Of a DNA stretch of 64,000 bases, positions 18,848 through 27,383 are shown one piece after another. The stretch lies in the NCBI RefSeq assembly GCF_007559435.1, contig NZ_VMBP01000001.1, positions 869,406-933,405 of the forward strand. The letters run 5' to 3'. The stretch is from Ancylobacter moscoviensis (GTDB lineage Bacteria; Pseudomonadota; Alphaproteobacteria; Rhizobiales; Xanthobacteraceae). Both the position numbers and the translations under genes were made by a program. Below the pieces are notes generated by a model that was given only the letters and a program-made list of their open reading frames with translations, searched no databases and was not told where the DNA came from. Every line of letters begins with the position of its first letter. Position 1 is the first letter of the stretch.

Positions 18848-20182
18848 ATGATGCTCAAGCTGGCCTTCCTGCTGATCGGCTCCAAGGCCTTCAAGTCGAG
18901 ATGGTATGTCCTGAGCATGCTCGGCGGCGCGCTCATTCTGGCCGCCGCCTACCTGTCCCTCTACGCCACCGACAGCGTGCTCCTGACGGTCGGGCAGGCC
19001 ATCGGTTTCTTCTTCGTCGCGAACGGCGCGGCGGGCCTGTCCGCCTTTCTGGTGCAGGACCGGAGGAACCGGCGCTATTTCCCGCTGATCCGTGCCGTCG
19101 GCCTCATCGTCATCGGCGCGCTCATCCTCGACTGGCCGATCGATACGCACATCGCGCTCGGCGTCCTGTTCGCCATCGCCTTCGCGGTCGATGGGACGGT
19201 GCGTCTGGCCACCGCGCTTGTGGTGCGCTTTCCCGGCTGGCGCGCGATGGCGTTGTGCGGCGCCGCCGAGACCGTCATCGCCGTCCTGATCTTCGCCGAG
19301 TGGCCGCTGCCGCATAACCGGAGCGTCGCCTTCTGCATCAGCCTTCTCGTCGCCCTGACCGGGTGGCTGCTGGTGCGCGTCGGCTTCATGTTCCGCACGC
19401 TCGAGAGCGAGGTTGCGATCCTCAACCTGCCGATCTTCACCGGGCGCGGCTGGTACGACAATGCGCCCGTGCTGGTCGAGACCGGCGAGGAGGTCGCCGC
19501 CGAGCACCCGATGATCGTGCATGTCTGGACCCCGGTCGGCTCCGCCAGCGAGCCGGAGCGCCGGCTGCTGGTCGACCGCTACATCGCCGCGGTCGACGGC
19601 AGCGGCGTGATCTCGACCGGTCATTCGGCGCTGGAGATGCCGCCCGATCTCTATATCAGCCACTATCCGGCGACCGAGCTGGAGCGGTCGGGCCGCGATT
19701 TCATCGCCGCGCTGCGCGGCACCGTCGAGAACGACCTCAAGGGTCGTTTCCAGCCGTCCTACGCCTATGAATCCGACTGGTGGTGCCCGGCCGACGCACA
19801 TGTCGAGTTCCGCAACTTCAACCCGATGCGCCTGCGCAGCTTCTGGGTCGGCTACCGGCAGGACGACACCTATAACCTGACCAACCGCAATTGCTCCGTC
19901 GTGGTCGCCCATGCGCTGGACGCCGCGCTCGAAGGCTCGCTCACGACCCGCTTTCCATGGCTGCGCCTCATCGGCCTGCTGGGCAATCCGGATATCTGGG
20001 TGGCATCGATGATCCGCACCCGCGCCCACTCCGCGACATGGACGCCGGGGTTGGTGTTGGACTACGCAAATGCCCTGGCGCGGGTCGTCGAAAAGCGCGA
20101 AGTCGCATGGAGCCGGCGCTTCAGCGGCTTTGTACGGCGGCTGCGCGCCGGCGCGACCGGAAAAGACGAGGCTGCCGCGTGA
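18848..20182 (+). CDS. HdeD/DUF308-like membrane protein fused to a putative permuted papain-like domain
   Basis: About 444 residues; start ATG 18848 (or the adjacent ATG 18851) is chosen because the membrane domain begins there. Residues 15-190 hold about six closely spaced hydrophobic helices in the pairwise arrangement of HdeD/DUF308 proteins. The C-terminal 230 residues are soluble. They contain GHSALEMPPDLYISHYP with His259 and, 90 residues later, YNLTNRNCSVVVAHAL with Cys349. A His-before-Cys order with a GH-x-ALE...YIS-x-YP motif is what permuted NlpC/P60-type papain folds show, so I infer a cysteine hydrolase or acyltransferase-like domain facing one side of the membrane. No experimentally known function is recognised. 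The MFS gene overlaps its stop (GTGA), so the two proteins are probably made together. Confidence 0.62.
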   Translation: MMLKLAFLLIGSKAFKSRWYVLSMLGGALILAAAYLSLYATDSVLLTVGQAIGFFFVANGAAGLSAFLVQDRRNRRYFPLIRAVGLIVIGALILDWPIDTHIALGVLFAIAFAVDGTVRLATALVVRFPGWRAMALCGAAETVIAVLIFAEWPLPHNRSVAFCISLLVALTGWLLVRVGFMFRTLESEVAILNLPIFTGRGWYDNAPVLVETGEEVAAEHPMIVHVWTPVGSASEPERRLLVDRYIAAVDGSGVISTGHSALEMPPDLYISHYPATELERSGRDFIAALRGTVENDLKGRFQPSYAYESDWWCPADAHVEFRNFNPMRLRSFWVGYRQDDTYNLTNRNCSVVVAHALDAALEGSLTTRFPWLRLIGLLGNPDIWVASMIRTRAHSATWTPGLVLDYANALARVVEKREVAWSRRFSGFVRRLRAGATGKDEAAA

Positions 20183-21336
20183 GCGAGATTGCATCCCAGA
20201 CCCCTGTCGCCAACCTCTATTCGCGCGGCGCCGTCATCGCCACCGCGACCATGTTCGGCCTCACCTACAGCCTGAGCGCGGCGTTGATCGCGTTCAGCCT
20301 GGCCGAGCGCGGCCTGAGCGAGGTGGTCATCGGCGCCAATGCCGCGATGCATGCCGTCGGGGTGCTCTTCGCCGCCGTGCTGCTGCCGCGCATCATCGCC
20401 GTCTTCGGCATTCGCCGCCTCGTCATACTGGCGCTGGTGATCGCCTCGGCGGTGCTGGCCAGCTTCCCCGCCATGCCGGTCATCTGGCTGTGGTTCCTGC
20501 TCCGCCTCGTCCTCGGCATGGCCTCGGAAGTGCTCTTCGTCCTGTCCGAGGCCTGGACCAACAGCCTCAGCACGGAGGCCACGCGCGCGCGCTCCATGGC
20601 GGCCTATACGGCGGCGCTCTCGGTGGGGTTTGCGCTCGGCCCGATGATCCTGTCGGTGATCGGCACCTCCGGCTTCACCCCCTATCTTGCCGGCGCCGCG
20701 GTCGCGCTGGCGGCGGCGGCCTTCGTCGCCTCGCCCAAGGTCGAGGCCCCGGTCTTCGACGAGCCGGCGGCCGGCAGCCCGGTCCGCTTCATGCGCATGG
20801 CGCCGGTCGCCATCGCCGCCACCGTGCTCAACGCCGCGATCGAGACGGCGGGCCTGTCCTTCCTCGCGATCTACGCCGTCCATCTCGGCTGGCCGGAGGC
20901 CGAGGCGACCCGCCTGATGTCGTGCATGATGATCGGTGCGATCCTGCTGCAACTGCCCATCGGCTGGCTTGGCGACAAGATGGACCGCATAAAGCTGGTC
21001 GCCGCGCTGGCCCTGCTGGCGGCGCTCGGCGCGCTGGTCTGGCCGCTGGCTCTGCAGAACGAGGTGCTGACCTATGCCCTGCTTTTCCTCTGGGGCGGGG
21101 CCTTTGTCGGTGTCTACACGCTCATGCTGACCATCGTGGGCAGTCGCTTCCAAGGAGCGGAGCTGATCGGCATCTACGCGGCGATGGGCCTGATGTGGGG
21201 GCTCGGCGCGTTGTTGGGGCCGCTCGCGGCCGGCGCGGCGATGGAGGTGTCGCGGCACGGCCTCGCCTTCTTCGCGGCCGCCATCTGCGGCGCCTTCGGT
21301 CTGTTCGCCATGATACGGGGCCGACATACCGGCTGA
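20179..21336 (+). CDS. MFS transporter (YcaD-like)
   Basis: A 385-residue major facilitator protein with twelve predicted helices. The start GTG 20179 overlaps the preceding TGA, so it is translationally coupled to the HdeD-like fusion. Typical MFS elements include the loop RFMRMAPV between halves, GWLGDKMDR after helix 8 (the conserved G-x-x-x-D-x-x-x-R loop) and EAWTNSLSTEATRARSMAAYTAALSVGFALGP, which is characteristic of the YcaD/YfkF-like group. The substrate is unknown. Its coupling to a putative papain-like protein suggests a common substrate or a common stress role, which is inference. Confidence 0.85.
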   Translation: MSEIASQTPVANLYSRGAVIATATMFGLTYSLSAALIAFSLAERGLSEVVIGANAAMHAVGVLFAAVLLPRIIAVFGIRRLVILALVIASAVLASFPAMPVIWLWFLLRLVLGMASEVLFVLSEAWTNSLSTEATRARSMAAYTAALSVGFALGPMILSVIGTSGFTPYLAGAAVALAAAAFVASPKVEAPVFDEPAAGSPVRFMRMAPVAIAATVLNAAIETAGLSFLAIYAVHLGWPEAEATRLMSCMMIGAILLQLPIGWLGDKMDRIKLVAALALLAALGALVWPLALQNEVLTYALLFLWGGAFVGVYTLMLTIVGSRFQGAELIGIYAAMGLMWGLGALLGPLAAGAAMEVSRHGLAFFAAAICGAFGLFAMIRGRHTG

Positions 21337-21498
21337 GGACGTGCCGGTGAATCCCTGGCGCGCGGCGGTGCCGTGCACCGAAGCCGTGCAAGGCGGGAAA
21401 ACCGGAGCATACCGACGCGGAGTCCCTCGGCCCGTCATCTCCCGCAGGGTAAGGAGAGAGGCTCAGGCTCGCAGCCTTCCTTCAGAGACCGTGCATCG

Positions 21499-22095
21499 AT
21501 GTCTTCGCTTCCCGACTTCATCCTTCAGCGGGCAGACCTCCCCCGGGAGGAGATCGAATGGCTTCTTGGCCAGGCCAAACCGCGAACCTTGCCGCGCGGT
21601 GGCGTCTTCTGCGCCATGGGGCAGGCAGATCACGAAATCGGATTCCTGGAAGAGGGGATCCTGCAGGTCTTCGCTCTGTCGCCCGAAGGGCGGAAGATTC
21701 TCCTCGATTTCGTCTTCGCGGGCAGTGTTGCCCTGGCGCTGGACAGCGCGACCAGGGGCATTCCCTCCGAGGTGGTGTTCGAGGCCGTTACACCATGCAT
21801 TGTCACGGTAATGCCCTATCACCTGCGGCATGTGGCCGTGGAGCGTCATCCCGGCTGGGAGCGCCTGGCAACGCGGATGACGGAGGAGGTGTTCGCGCGA
21901 AAGCAGCAGCGCCACATGTCGCTTCGTTCGAAATCCGCCCGGCAGCGCTACGCGGAACTCGCCCTCGAACTCCCGGCCGAATGGCGACAAATCCCCCAGC
22001 ATCTGATCGCCGCATATCTCAATATAACGCCGCAATATCTTTCCAACCTGCGACGCGGGCACGGGAAGGGGAGGGGGCCGATCAGGAAAGCCTAG
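21499..22095 (+). CDS. Crp/Fnr-type transcriptional regulator
   Basis: A 198-residue regulator. The N-terminal 120 residues form a cyclic-nucleotide-binding-like beta roll (LPRGGVFCAMGQADHEIGFLEEGILQVF, then PEGRKILLDFVFAGS). The C-terminal helix-turn-helix is short, IPQHLIAAYLNITPQYLSNLRRGHGK, as in the group of small Crp relatives that includes many uncharacterised sensors. Residues for cAMP contact are not evident and there is no four-cysteine Fnr motif, so the signal is unknown. ATG 21499 begins the conserved domain; a longer frame upstream has low-complexity arginine-rich sequence and is rejected. It stands alone after the MFS gene with a 162-base gap. Confidence 0.78.
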   Translation: MSSLPDFILQRADLPREEIEWLLGQAKPRTLPRGGVFCAMGQADHEIGFLEEGILQVFALSPEGRKILLDFVFAGSVALALDSATRGIPSEVVFEAVTPCIVTVMPYHLRHVAVERHPGWERLATRMTEEVFARKQQRHMSLRSKSARQRYAELALELPAEWRQIPQHLIAAYLNITPQYLSNLRRGHGKGRGPIRKA

Positions 22096-22301
22096 CTGGC
22101 GGACGGAGCGCGGGCATCCGCTTGAGCGGGCATGAGAATGAGAAACAGCGCACGGATGATGGGCGGAAGGTGAGCAGGTCGGAAGGAACGACGTGCCCAC
22201 GTGGCAGAACAGCGCCGCTCCATGCGCAACGGCGCACCGGAGGCTGGCGCTGTTCGTGAGATGTCATTCGCGGGTGTCGCGGAACTCCACGAGGCTGGCA
22301 G

Positions 22302-22808
22302 TCAGCGTTCTTCTTCCTCGAAGAGCCAGAGCGAGCGCGTCGCCAGCGGCGACTGGGCATCGACAACCATGCCGAGGAATGCCGGCATCCGATGCTTCTG
22401 CTCGTCGCTGAGCGCGGCGACGAGTGGGCGTGTGGCGGTGACGAAGTTTCTCAGGTCCTGACCACGGGCGACCTCAGCTTCTCCGATCCGATCGAGCGCG
22501 ACGAGGAAATCGGCGGGCGCCTCCGCTTCCGAACGCATCTTCCCGCGCGCCATCGAATCCGCGGCGATCTTGCGGATCGAGGCTTCTACCGGCAACCACA
22601 GTTTTTCCTGCTCCGGCGTCAGCTCGAGCACGGTCCTGAGGGCCGCGAGCCGTGCATTGAGGACCGCCTTTGCATCGGCGTCGGTGTAGATCTCGATGAT
22701 GCGGGTCTCCGCAGGAGCAGCCGGCGTATTCTGCGCCTGGGCGGGAGACGCTGCGACAAGCAGCCAGCCGGAAATCGCCGCGCAGATGAAGGACGTGACG
22801 TTGTACAT
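22302..22808 (-). CDS. Secreted LTXXQ-motif protein (Spy/CpxP-like)
   Basis: A 168-residue exported protein with a signal peptide (cleavage near AQA) and the helical LTPEQEKLW motif around residues 63-71, the LTxxQ element of Spy/CpxP relatives that act as periplasmic chaperones or stress sensors. It is rich in charged helices and has no cysteines in the mature part. ATG 22808 was chosen because it opens the signal peptide. It is the second gene of a two-gene operon, 29 bases after the GCG-motif protein. The chaperone role is inferred from the family, not from any catalytic residue. Confidence 0.72.
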   Translation of the reverse strand: MYNVTSFICAAISGWLLVAASPAQAQNTPAAPAETRIIEIYTDADAKAVLNARLAALRTVLELTPEQEKLWLPVEASIRKIAADSMARGKMRSEAEAPADFLVALDRIGEAEVARGQDLRNFVTATRPLVAALSDEQKHRMPAFLGMVVDAQSPLATRSLWLFEEEER

Positions 22809-22837
22809 GTTTGTTCTCCGCGATGAATGGGGGCTGT

Positions 22838-23170
22838 TCACTGCCAGCTCCCATCGGGCAGGCGGCCGTGGAAGGGCGTATTGCGGCAATGCCCCCAGGG
22901 CCCCCGCCAATAACCCGGAGGACAGCCGTTCCAGGCACCGCCGCCGCCGTAGTCGCCGAAATAGCCATCCGGATATGGCCCGAAACCGAAACGGTGACAC
23001 GCGCCGCCGGGTCCCCGATACCAGCCCGGCCCGCAGCCATCGGCCACCGGAATGACATGCGCCCGCGACGTCGGGAGCGGAGAGGCGGGCAACGGCAGAG
23101 CTGTTGCCGAGAGCGCAGAGGCGGCCAGAAATCCAATGGTCGCTGCAGATTTCAGTAGAATACCCACCAT
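22838..23170 (-). CDS. Small secreted protein with GCG-type glycine/cysteine motif
   Basis: A 110-residue protein with a signal peptide (ATG 23170, cleavage near ATA). The mature half is rich in Gly, Pro, Tyr and Trp and contains two cysteine-paired segments: DGCGPGWYRGPGGACHRF and GCPPGYWRGPWGHCRNTP. The first matches the GCGPGWHRGP...C pattern common in small exported proteins of Hyphomicrobiales, whose function is unknown. The spacing of four cysteines suggests two disulfides in the periplasm or outside the cell. It is the first gene of an operon with the LTXXQ protein, which hints at an envelope role. Confidence 0.72.
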   Translation of the reverse strand: MVGILLKSAATIGFLAASALSATALPLPASPLPTSRAHVIPVADGCGPGWYRGPGGACHRFGFGPYPDGYFGDYGGGGAWNGCPPGYWRGPWGHCRNTPFHGRLPDGSWQ

Positions 23171-23446
23171 TCGATAATCCCTTGCGTCGTCTGGATCATT
23201 CACATTTCGCCATGCCGGCGGTGCGTTGACGCGGCCGGAGGTCGCCTCCAGAGCAAGGCGAGCCGGGCGGCACCGACAGTGGCGCTGAGAGCCTGTTCCT
23301 CTGCACGTCGTGCTTCCGAAGTGTGAGAAAAAGGGACCATGGAACAGGCATTGCGAGGCGTGTTTCATGCAACTGCGTGTCCGGCGCTGTCATCACCAGA
23401 AATAGTGATGTGAGCCATCGGGGTGAGCTTGATGGAGACTGTCGAT

Positions 23447-23472
23447 TGATGAGGGGATGATGACCCTCATCA
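23447..23472. terminator. Hairpin overlapping the LuxR-type gene stop codon
   Basis: TGATGAGGG and CCCTCATCA form a perfect 9-bp stem around an 8-base loop; the right arm includes the stop codon of the LuxR-type gene on the minus strand. There is no T tract. It could terminate that gene or act as a protein-binding site upstream of the GCG/LTXXQ operon. Confidence 0.35.
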
Positions 23473-24354
23473 GCGGTGCAGCTCCCGGCGCCCGTCTTTA
23501 TTCGAGGGGGAGACGAATGGATTCGCAGGAAGCAGGGCCATGATGCTTCCGATCCGGTTCTCGAAGGCGCGCAGATTTGGAGCGCCCGACTTCGACAGAA
23601 TGGATCGAATCTGCGAGCGGATCGTGTCGAGCCCGACTTGGCGCAGGCGCGCGACATCCTCGGCAGTGGTTCCGCCTGCGAGATCGCTGGCGACCTTCGC
23701 TTCCGCCGGCGTGAAGTTGAACAGGGTCCGCAGGAGTTCCGGGCAAGGCTTGGGAAGTGCCGCAAACGGCTTGAAGATCAGGAGCGCGGCATTCCGGAAG
23801 CGCCCGCCCATCAGCGGATCGGCCAATCCGTCCGCTATCGACGAGATGAGGCAAATGCTTCGGGGGCTATACAGCAGATGGAACCGGCCGGGATGCGCGC
23901 AAGTCGTGTCGGCGGGCCCTTCAGCCGTCGCGTCCGCAACCAATCGGCGCAGTTCCGACGTATCAGCCCGGCTTCCCAATGACAGGTAGGTTCCTCCGCC
24001 GCGGCCGCGCCGGGTCATCGCGAAGCCCGCGCACGGCCGGGATATATGGACCTGGCTGGTTTCGCTGGCATAGAGGACCCGCAACCTCGGATCCACGACG
24101 ACGATGCACAGGCCGAGCACGCCCACGGCGTTTTGCGTGATGGCGGCAATGGCGGGACCCTGCGTGAGAAAGGCGGTGTCAGGGAGCGCCGCGGCCGCTC
24201 CGGTGCCCGACCAATCATCCCTTTCAAGCCCGAGTTCATCGCCATTCGCTGCATACGGGCCTGTCTCACGGCGTAGGCGTCCTTCGTGCATTGCGGCTAT
24301 CGTTCCGGTGATCGGGCTCATGGGAGCCAACCCCGGAACTCTCGACGCCGTCAT
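23470..24354 (-). CDS. LuxR-type helix-turn-helix regulator
   Basis: A 294-residue protein with a C-terminal LuxR/GerE domain at about residues 210-270 (FNFTPAEAKVASDLAGGTTAEDVAR, then GLDTIRSQIRSILSKSG). The upstream 200 residues contain a PAS-like stretch (GLCIVVVDPRLRVLYASE) and no receiver domain, acyl-homoserine-lactone domain or phosphorylatable aspartate. It is thus an orphan regulator with a sensing domain of unknown ligand. The first 40 residues are poorly conserved in character; starts at later ATG codons are possible. It is upstream of, and on the same strand as, the GCG/LTXXQ operon (299-base gap), and divergent from the DUF917 gene. Confidence 0.75.
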   Translation of the reverse strand: MTASRVPGLAPMSPITGTIAAMHEGRLRRETGPYAANGDELGLERDDWSGTGAAAALPDTAFLTQGPAIAAITQNAVGVLGLCIVVVDPRLRVLYASETSQVHISRPCAGFAMTRRGRGGGTYLSLGSRADTSELRRLVADATAEGPADTTCAHPGRFHLLYSPRSICLISSIADGLADPLMGGRFRNAALLIFKPFAALPKPCPELLRTLFNFTPAEAKVASDLAGGTTAEDVARLRQVGLDTIRSQIRSILSKSGAPNLRAFENRIGSIMALLPANPFVSPSNKDGRRELHR

Positions 24355-24606
24355 TCAACTACATGAAGTTCGGAAGAGAGCTTCGAGGATGGGGATGGAG
24401 CTCGGTGGCGGATTCTGTGCGGGCGGCGATCAGGAGGGGCATGACGGAAGAGGGGCAATGACGAGGCGTGGCGTCGTGAGCCATGTCCGTGTCACCACTT
24501 CTGGGGATGCCCGGTTCCCGATCGCAGGCGACCATCATTCGGCGCGGTCGGAGGAAGCCTTTGCTATCTCTCGTCGCGGAGATTGGGTGGCCCTTGATAG
24601 GAGAGG

Positions 24607-25713
24607 ATGCGGTCATTGCCTCGTTTGCTGGAGACCGACGAGCTGGATTTCCTCGCCACCGGCGCCTGGATTCTCGGCACGGGCGGCGGCGGCTCGCCTT
24701 ACGCATCCCATCTGGGTGTCCGGCGGTTTTACGACGAGGGTGGTCGCATCACGCTGATCGACCCTGACGAACTCGCGGAGGACGATCTGGTCGCGGTGGT
24801 GTCCACCATGGGCGCGCCCCTTGTCTTCCAGGAGCGCATGACCGACGCCGCCTTCGCCGTAAAGCCGGTGCGGGCCATGGAGGACTATCTCGGCCGATCG
24901 TTCCGCGCGGTCATGACCGTCGAGGTGGGCGGCTGCAACGCCTTTCAGCCCCTGCTGGTCGCAGCGGCCAGCGGCCTGCCCGTGGTCGACGCCGATGCCA
25001 TGGGGCGAGCTTATCCGGAAGCGCAAATGCAGAGCTTTTCCATCGCCGGCCTGAAAATGTATCCCCACGCCGTTTCAGATGTGCGCGACAACGACGTCAT
25101 CATCGCCCGCGCGTCGGGATGGCACGAGATGGAGCGGGTGCGACGGAAGGTCTGCACTGAGTTCGGATCGGTCGCGACCACCTGCCAGGCACCCCGAACC
25201 GGTGCCGAGATCAAGCGTTTCGCCGTCTTGCGTACCCTTTCCCAGGCGATCTCGCTGGGCAAGGAGGTGCATCGCGCGCGGGGCGCCCATGAGGACCCGG
25301 TGGAGGCCACCATTCGTGCCGCGTCCGGGAAGCGCCTGTTCGCCGGCAAGGTCATCGACGTGCAGCGCCAGACGACCGAGGGCTTCCTGCGCGGCACGCT
25401 CCAGCTCGACGGCATGGAAGGCGATGCGGGCGCGCGCTTCGACGTCGCCTTCCAGAACGAATTCACCATCGCCTGGCGCGACGGGGCGGTCACCGCGACC
25501 ACGCCGGACCTCATCTGCGTGCTCGACAGCATATCGGGCGAGGCGATCGGCACCGAGAGCCTGCGCTTCGGCCAGCGCGTCACCGTCGTCGCCCTGCCCT
25601 CTCCTGCCATCCACCGCTCGCCGGAGGGCCTCGCCCATGTCGGGCCGCGCGCCTTCGGCTACGACGTCGATTTCAGAAGCGTCTTCGAGGCGACGCAGGG
25701 GGGCCGGGCATGA
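24607..25713 (+). CDS. DUF917-family protein
   Basis: A 368-residue cytoplasmic protein of the DUF917 family, recognisable by its start (ELDFLATGAWILGTGGGGSPYASHLG) and by VGGCNAFQPLLVAAASGLPVVDADAMGRAYPEAQM in the middle. The catalytic role of the family is not established; genes of this type very often stand next to a hydantoinase/oxoprolinase subunit, as here, and are presumed to take part in hydrolysis of hydantoin-like or lactam rings. AGGAG lies only 3 bases before ATG 24607, so the TTG at 24616 is an alternative start. The next gene overlaps its stop by 4 bases. Confidence 0.85.
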   Translation: MRSLPRLLETDELDFLATGAWILGTGGGGSPYASHLGVRRFYDEGGRITLIDPDELAEDDLVAVVSTMGAPLVFQERMTDAAFAVKPVRAMEDYLGRSFRAVMTVEVGGCNAFQPLLVAAASGLPVVDADAMGRAYPEAQMQSFSIAGLKMYPHAVSDVRDNDVIIARASGWHEMERVRRKVCTEFGSVATTCQAPRTGAEIKRFAVLRTLSQAISLGKEVHRARGAHEDPVEATIRAASGKRLFAGKVIDVQRQTTEGFLRGTLQLDGMEGDAGARFDVAFQNEFTIAWRDGAVTATTPDLICVLDSISGEAIGTESLRFGQRVTVVALPSPAIHRSPEGLAHVGPRAFGYDVDFRSVFEATQGGRA

Positions 25714-27272
25714 GCCGCATCGGGATCGACGTCGGCGGCACCAATACCGACGCCGTGCTGGTCGAGGGCGGCAAGGTGCTCGCGGCGGTGAAGAGCCCGA
25801 CCACCGCCGACGTCTCGGATGGCGTGCGGCAGGCGCTCGCCGATCTGCTGGCCGCCGCCGGACCGATCCCGGCTGCCGGCCGGATCGAGGCGGTGATGAT
25901 CGGCACCACCCATTTCACCAATGCGGTCATCGAGCGCCGCTCGCTTGACAGGGTGGCGGCTCTCAGGATCGGCCTGCCGGCCAATGCCGGGCTGCCCCCC
26001 TTCATCGGCTGGCCCGAGGATCTTGCCCCGGTGGCGCGCGGGCGGGTGCATATGGTGCAAGGCGGCCATGAATATGACGGTCGCCGCCTGGTGCCGCTCG
26101 ATCGCAAGGCCGTGCGCGACGAGGCCCGCCGCATCGCCGACAGCGGGCTGCGATCGGTGGCGATCACCAGCTGCTTCTCGCCGCTGACCGACGAATGCGA
26201 GCGGGAGGCCGCCGATATCATCCTGGAGGAGGTTCCGAAGGCGCGCATCACGCTCTCGAGCGCCATCGGCCGCATCGGCCTGCTGGAGCGCGAGAACGCA
26301 GCCCTGCTCAACGCCGCCCTGCAAAGCCTCGCGCGCCGCACGACGGAGGCCTTCGTCGCGGCGCTCCGCGACAGTGGCATCGCCGCGCCGCTTTTCATGA
26401 CGCAGAACGACGGCACCATTGTGCAAAGCGCCGTGGCGGAACGCGAGCCCGTCTATTGCTTCGCGTCCGGCCCGACCAACTCCATGCGCGGGGCCGCGTT
26501 CCTCTCGGGCATCGAGCGGGCCTTGGTGGTCGATGTCGGCGGCACGACCAGCGATGTCGGTGCGATCGAGCGCGGCTTCCCCCGACAGGCCAACGCAGCG
26601 GTGGAAATCGGCGGTGTGCGCACCCTCTTCCGCATGCCGGACCTCACCTCGATCGGCCTCGGCGGCGGCACCGAGATCACCGACGGGGGACGCCGGATCG
26701 GGCCGGGCAGCGTCGGCTTTCGCTTGCCGCAAAAGGCGCTCATCTTCGGCGGCGACACGCTGACCGCCACCGACATCGCGGTCGCGGCAGGCCGGCTCGA
26801 CCTCGGCGACCGGGTCCGGCTTGCCGGGCTGTCGCCCGCGCTCGTCGCCGCCAGCCTCGAGCGTATGGAGCACATGATCACCGAGGCGGTCGACCGCATG
26901 CGTACCGACGCGACACCCTTGCCGCTGCTTGCCGTTGGCGGCGGCAGCTTCCTCGTGCCGGACCGGATGGAAGGCATTTCCGATGTGGTGCGCGTCGAGC
27001 ATCACGCGGTGGCCAACGCCGTCGGCGCGGCGATCGCCCAGGTCAGCGGCGAGGTCGACCGCATCTTCACCGGCATCGATCGCGAGGCGGCACTTGAGGC
27101 CGCACGCTCCGAGGCGGCGCGGCGGGCACTCGATGCCGGCGCCGAGGAGGCTGGATTGCAGACGCTGGAGGTGGAGGATATTCCGATCGCCTATCTGCCG
27201 GGCAATGCCCGCCGCGTGCGGGTCCGCGTCATCGGCGAAATTCGCTCCGCAGGTGTGGCGGTGCCGGCGTGA
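25710..27272 (+). CDS. Hydantoinase/oxoprolinase family protein (HyuA-like)
   Basis: A 520-residue protein of the hydantoinase A/oxoprolinase superfamily, which has an actin-like ATPase fold. It begins with the phosphate-1 motif GIDVGGTNTDAVLVEGG and has the second one, LVVDVGGTTSDVGAIERG, near residue 272. These enzymes use ATP to open cyclic amides such as N-methylhydantoin or 5-oxoproline. Here the length matches the shorter HyuA-only form, without the HyuB subunit, and DUF917 seems to take the partner place. The start ATG overlaps the DUF917 stop (ATGA). The substrate is unknown. Confidence 0.88.
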   Translation: MSRIGIDVGGTNTDAVLVEGGKVLAAVKSPTTADVSDGVRQALADLLAAAGPIPAAGRIEAVMIGTTHFTNAVIERRSLDRVAALRIGLPANAGLPPFIGWPEDLAPVARGRVHMVQGGHEYDGRRLVPLDRKAVRDEARRIADSGLRSVAITSCFSPLTDECEREAADIILEEVPKARITLSSAIGRIGLLERENAALLNAALQSLARRTTEAFVAALRDSGIAAPLFMTQNDGTIVQSAVAEREPVYCFASGPTNSMRGAAFLSGIERALVVDVGGTTSDVGAIERGFPRQANAAVEIGGVRTLFRMPDLTSIGLGGGTEITDGGRRIGPGSVGFRLPQKALIFGGDTLTATDIAVAAGRLDLGDRVRLAGLSPALVAASLERMEHMITEAVDRMRTDATPLPLLAVGGGSFLVPDRMEGISDVVRVEHHAVANAVGAAIAQVSGEVDRIFTGIDREAALEAARSEAARRALDAGAEEAGLQTLEVEDIPIAYLPGNARRVRVRVIGEIRSAGVAVPA

Positions 27273-27383
27273 TCTGAGGCCAAAATGGCGTCCACAGAAG
27301 CCTGATCATCGGCATCATGGCGGCCGGAAGCGATGGCCGGACCGGCACTACGGGATCAGCGGGGGCACCTTTTCGCTCATTGT

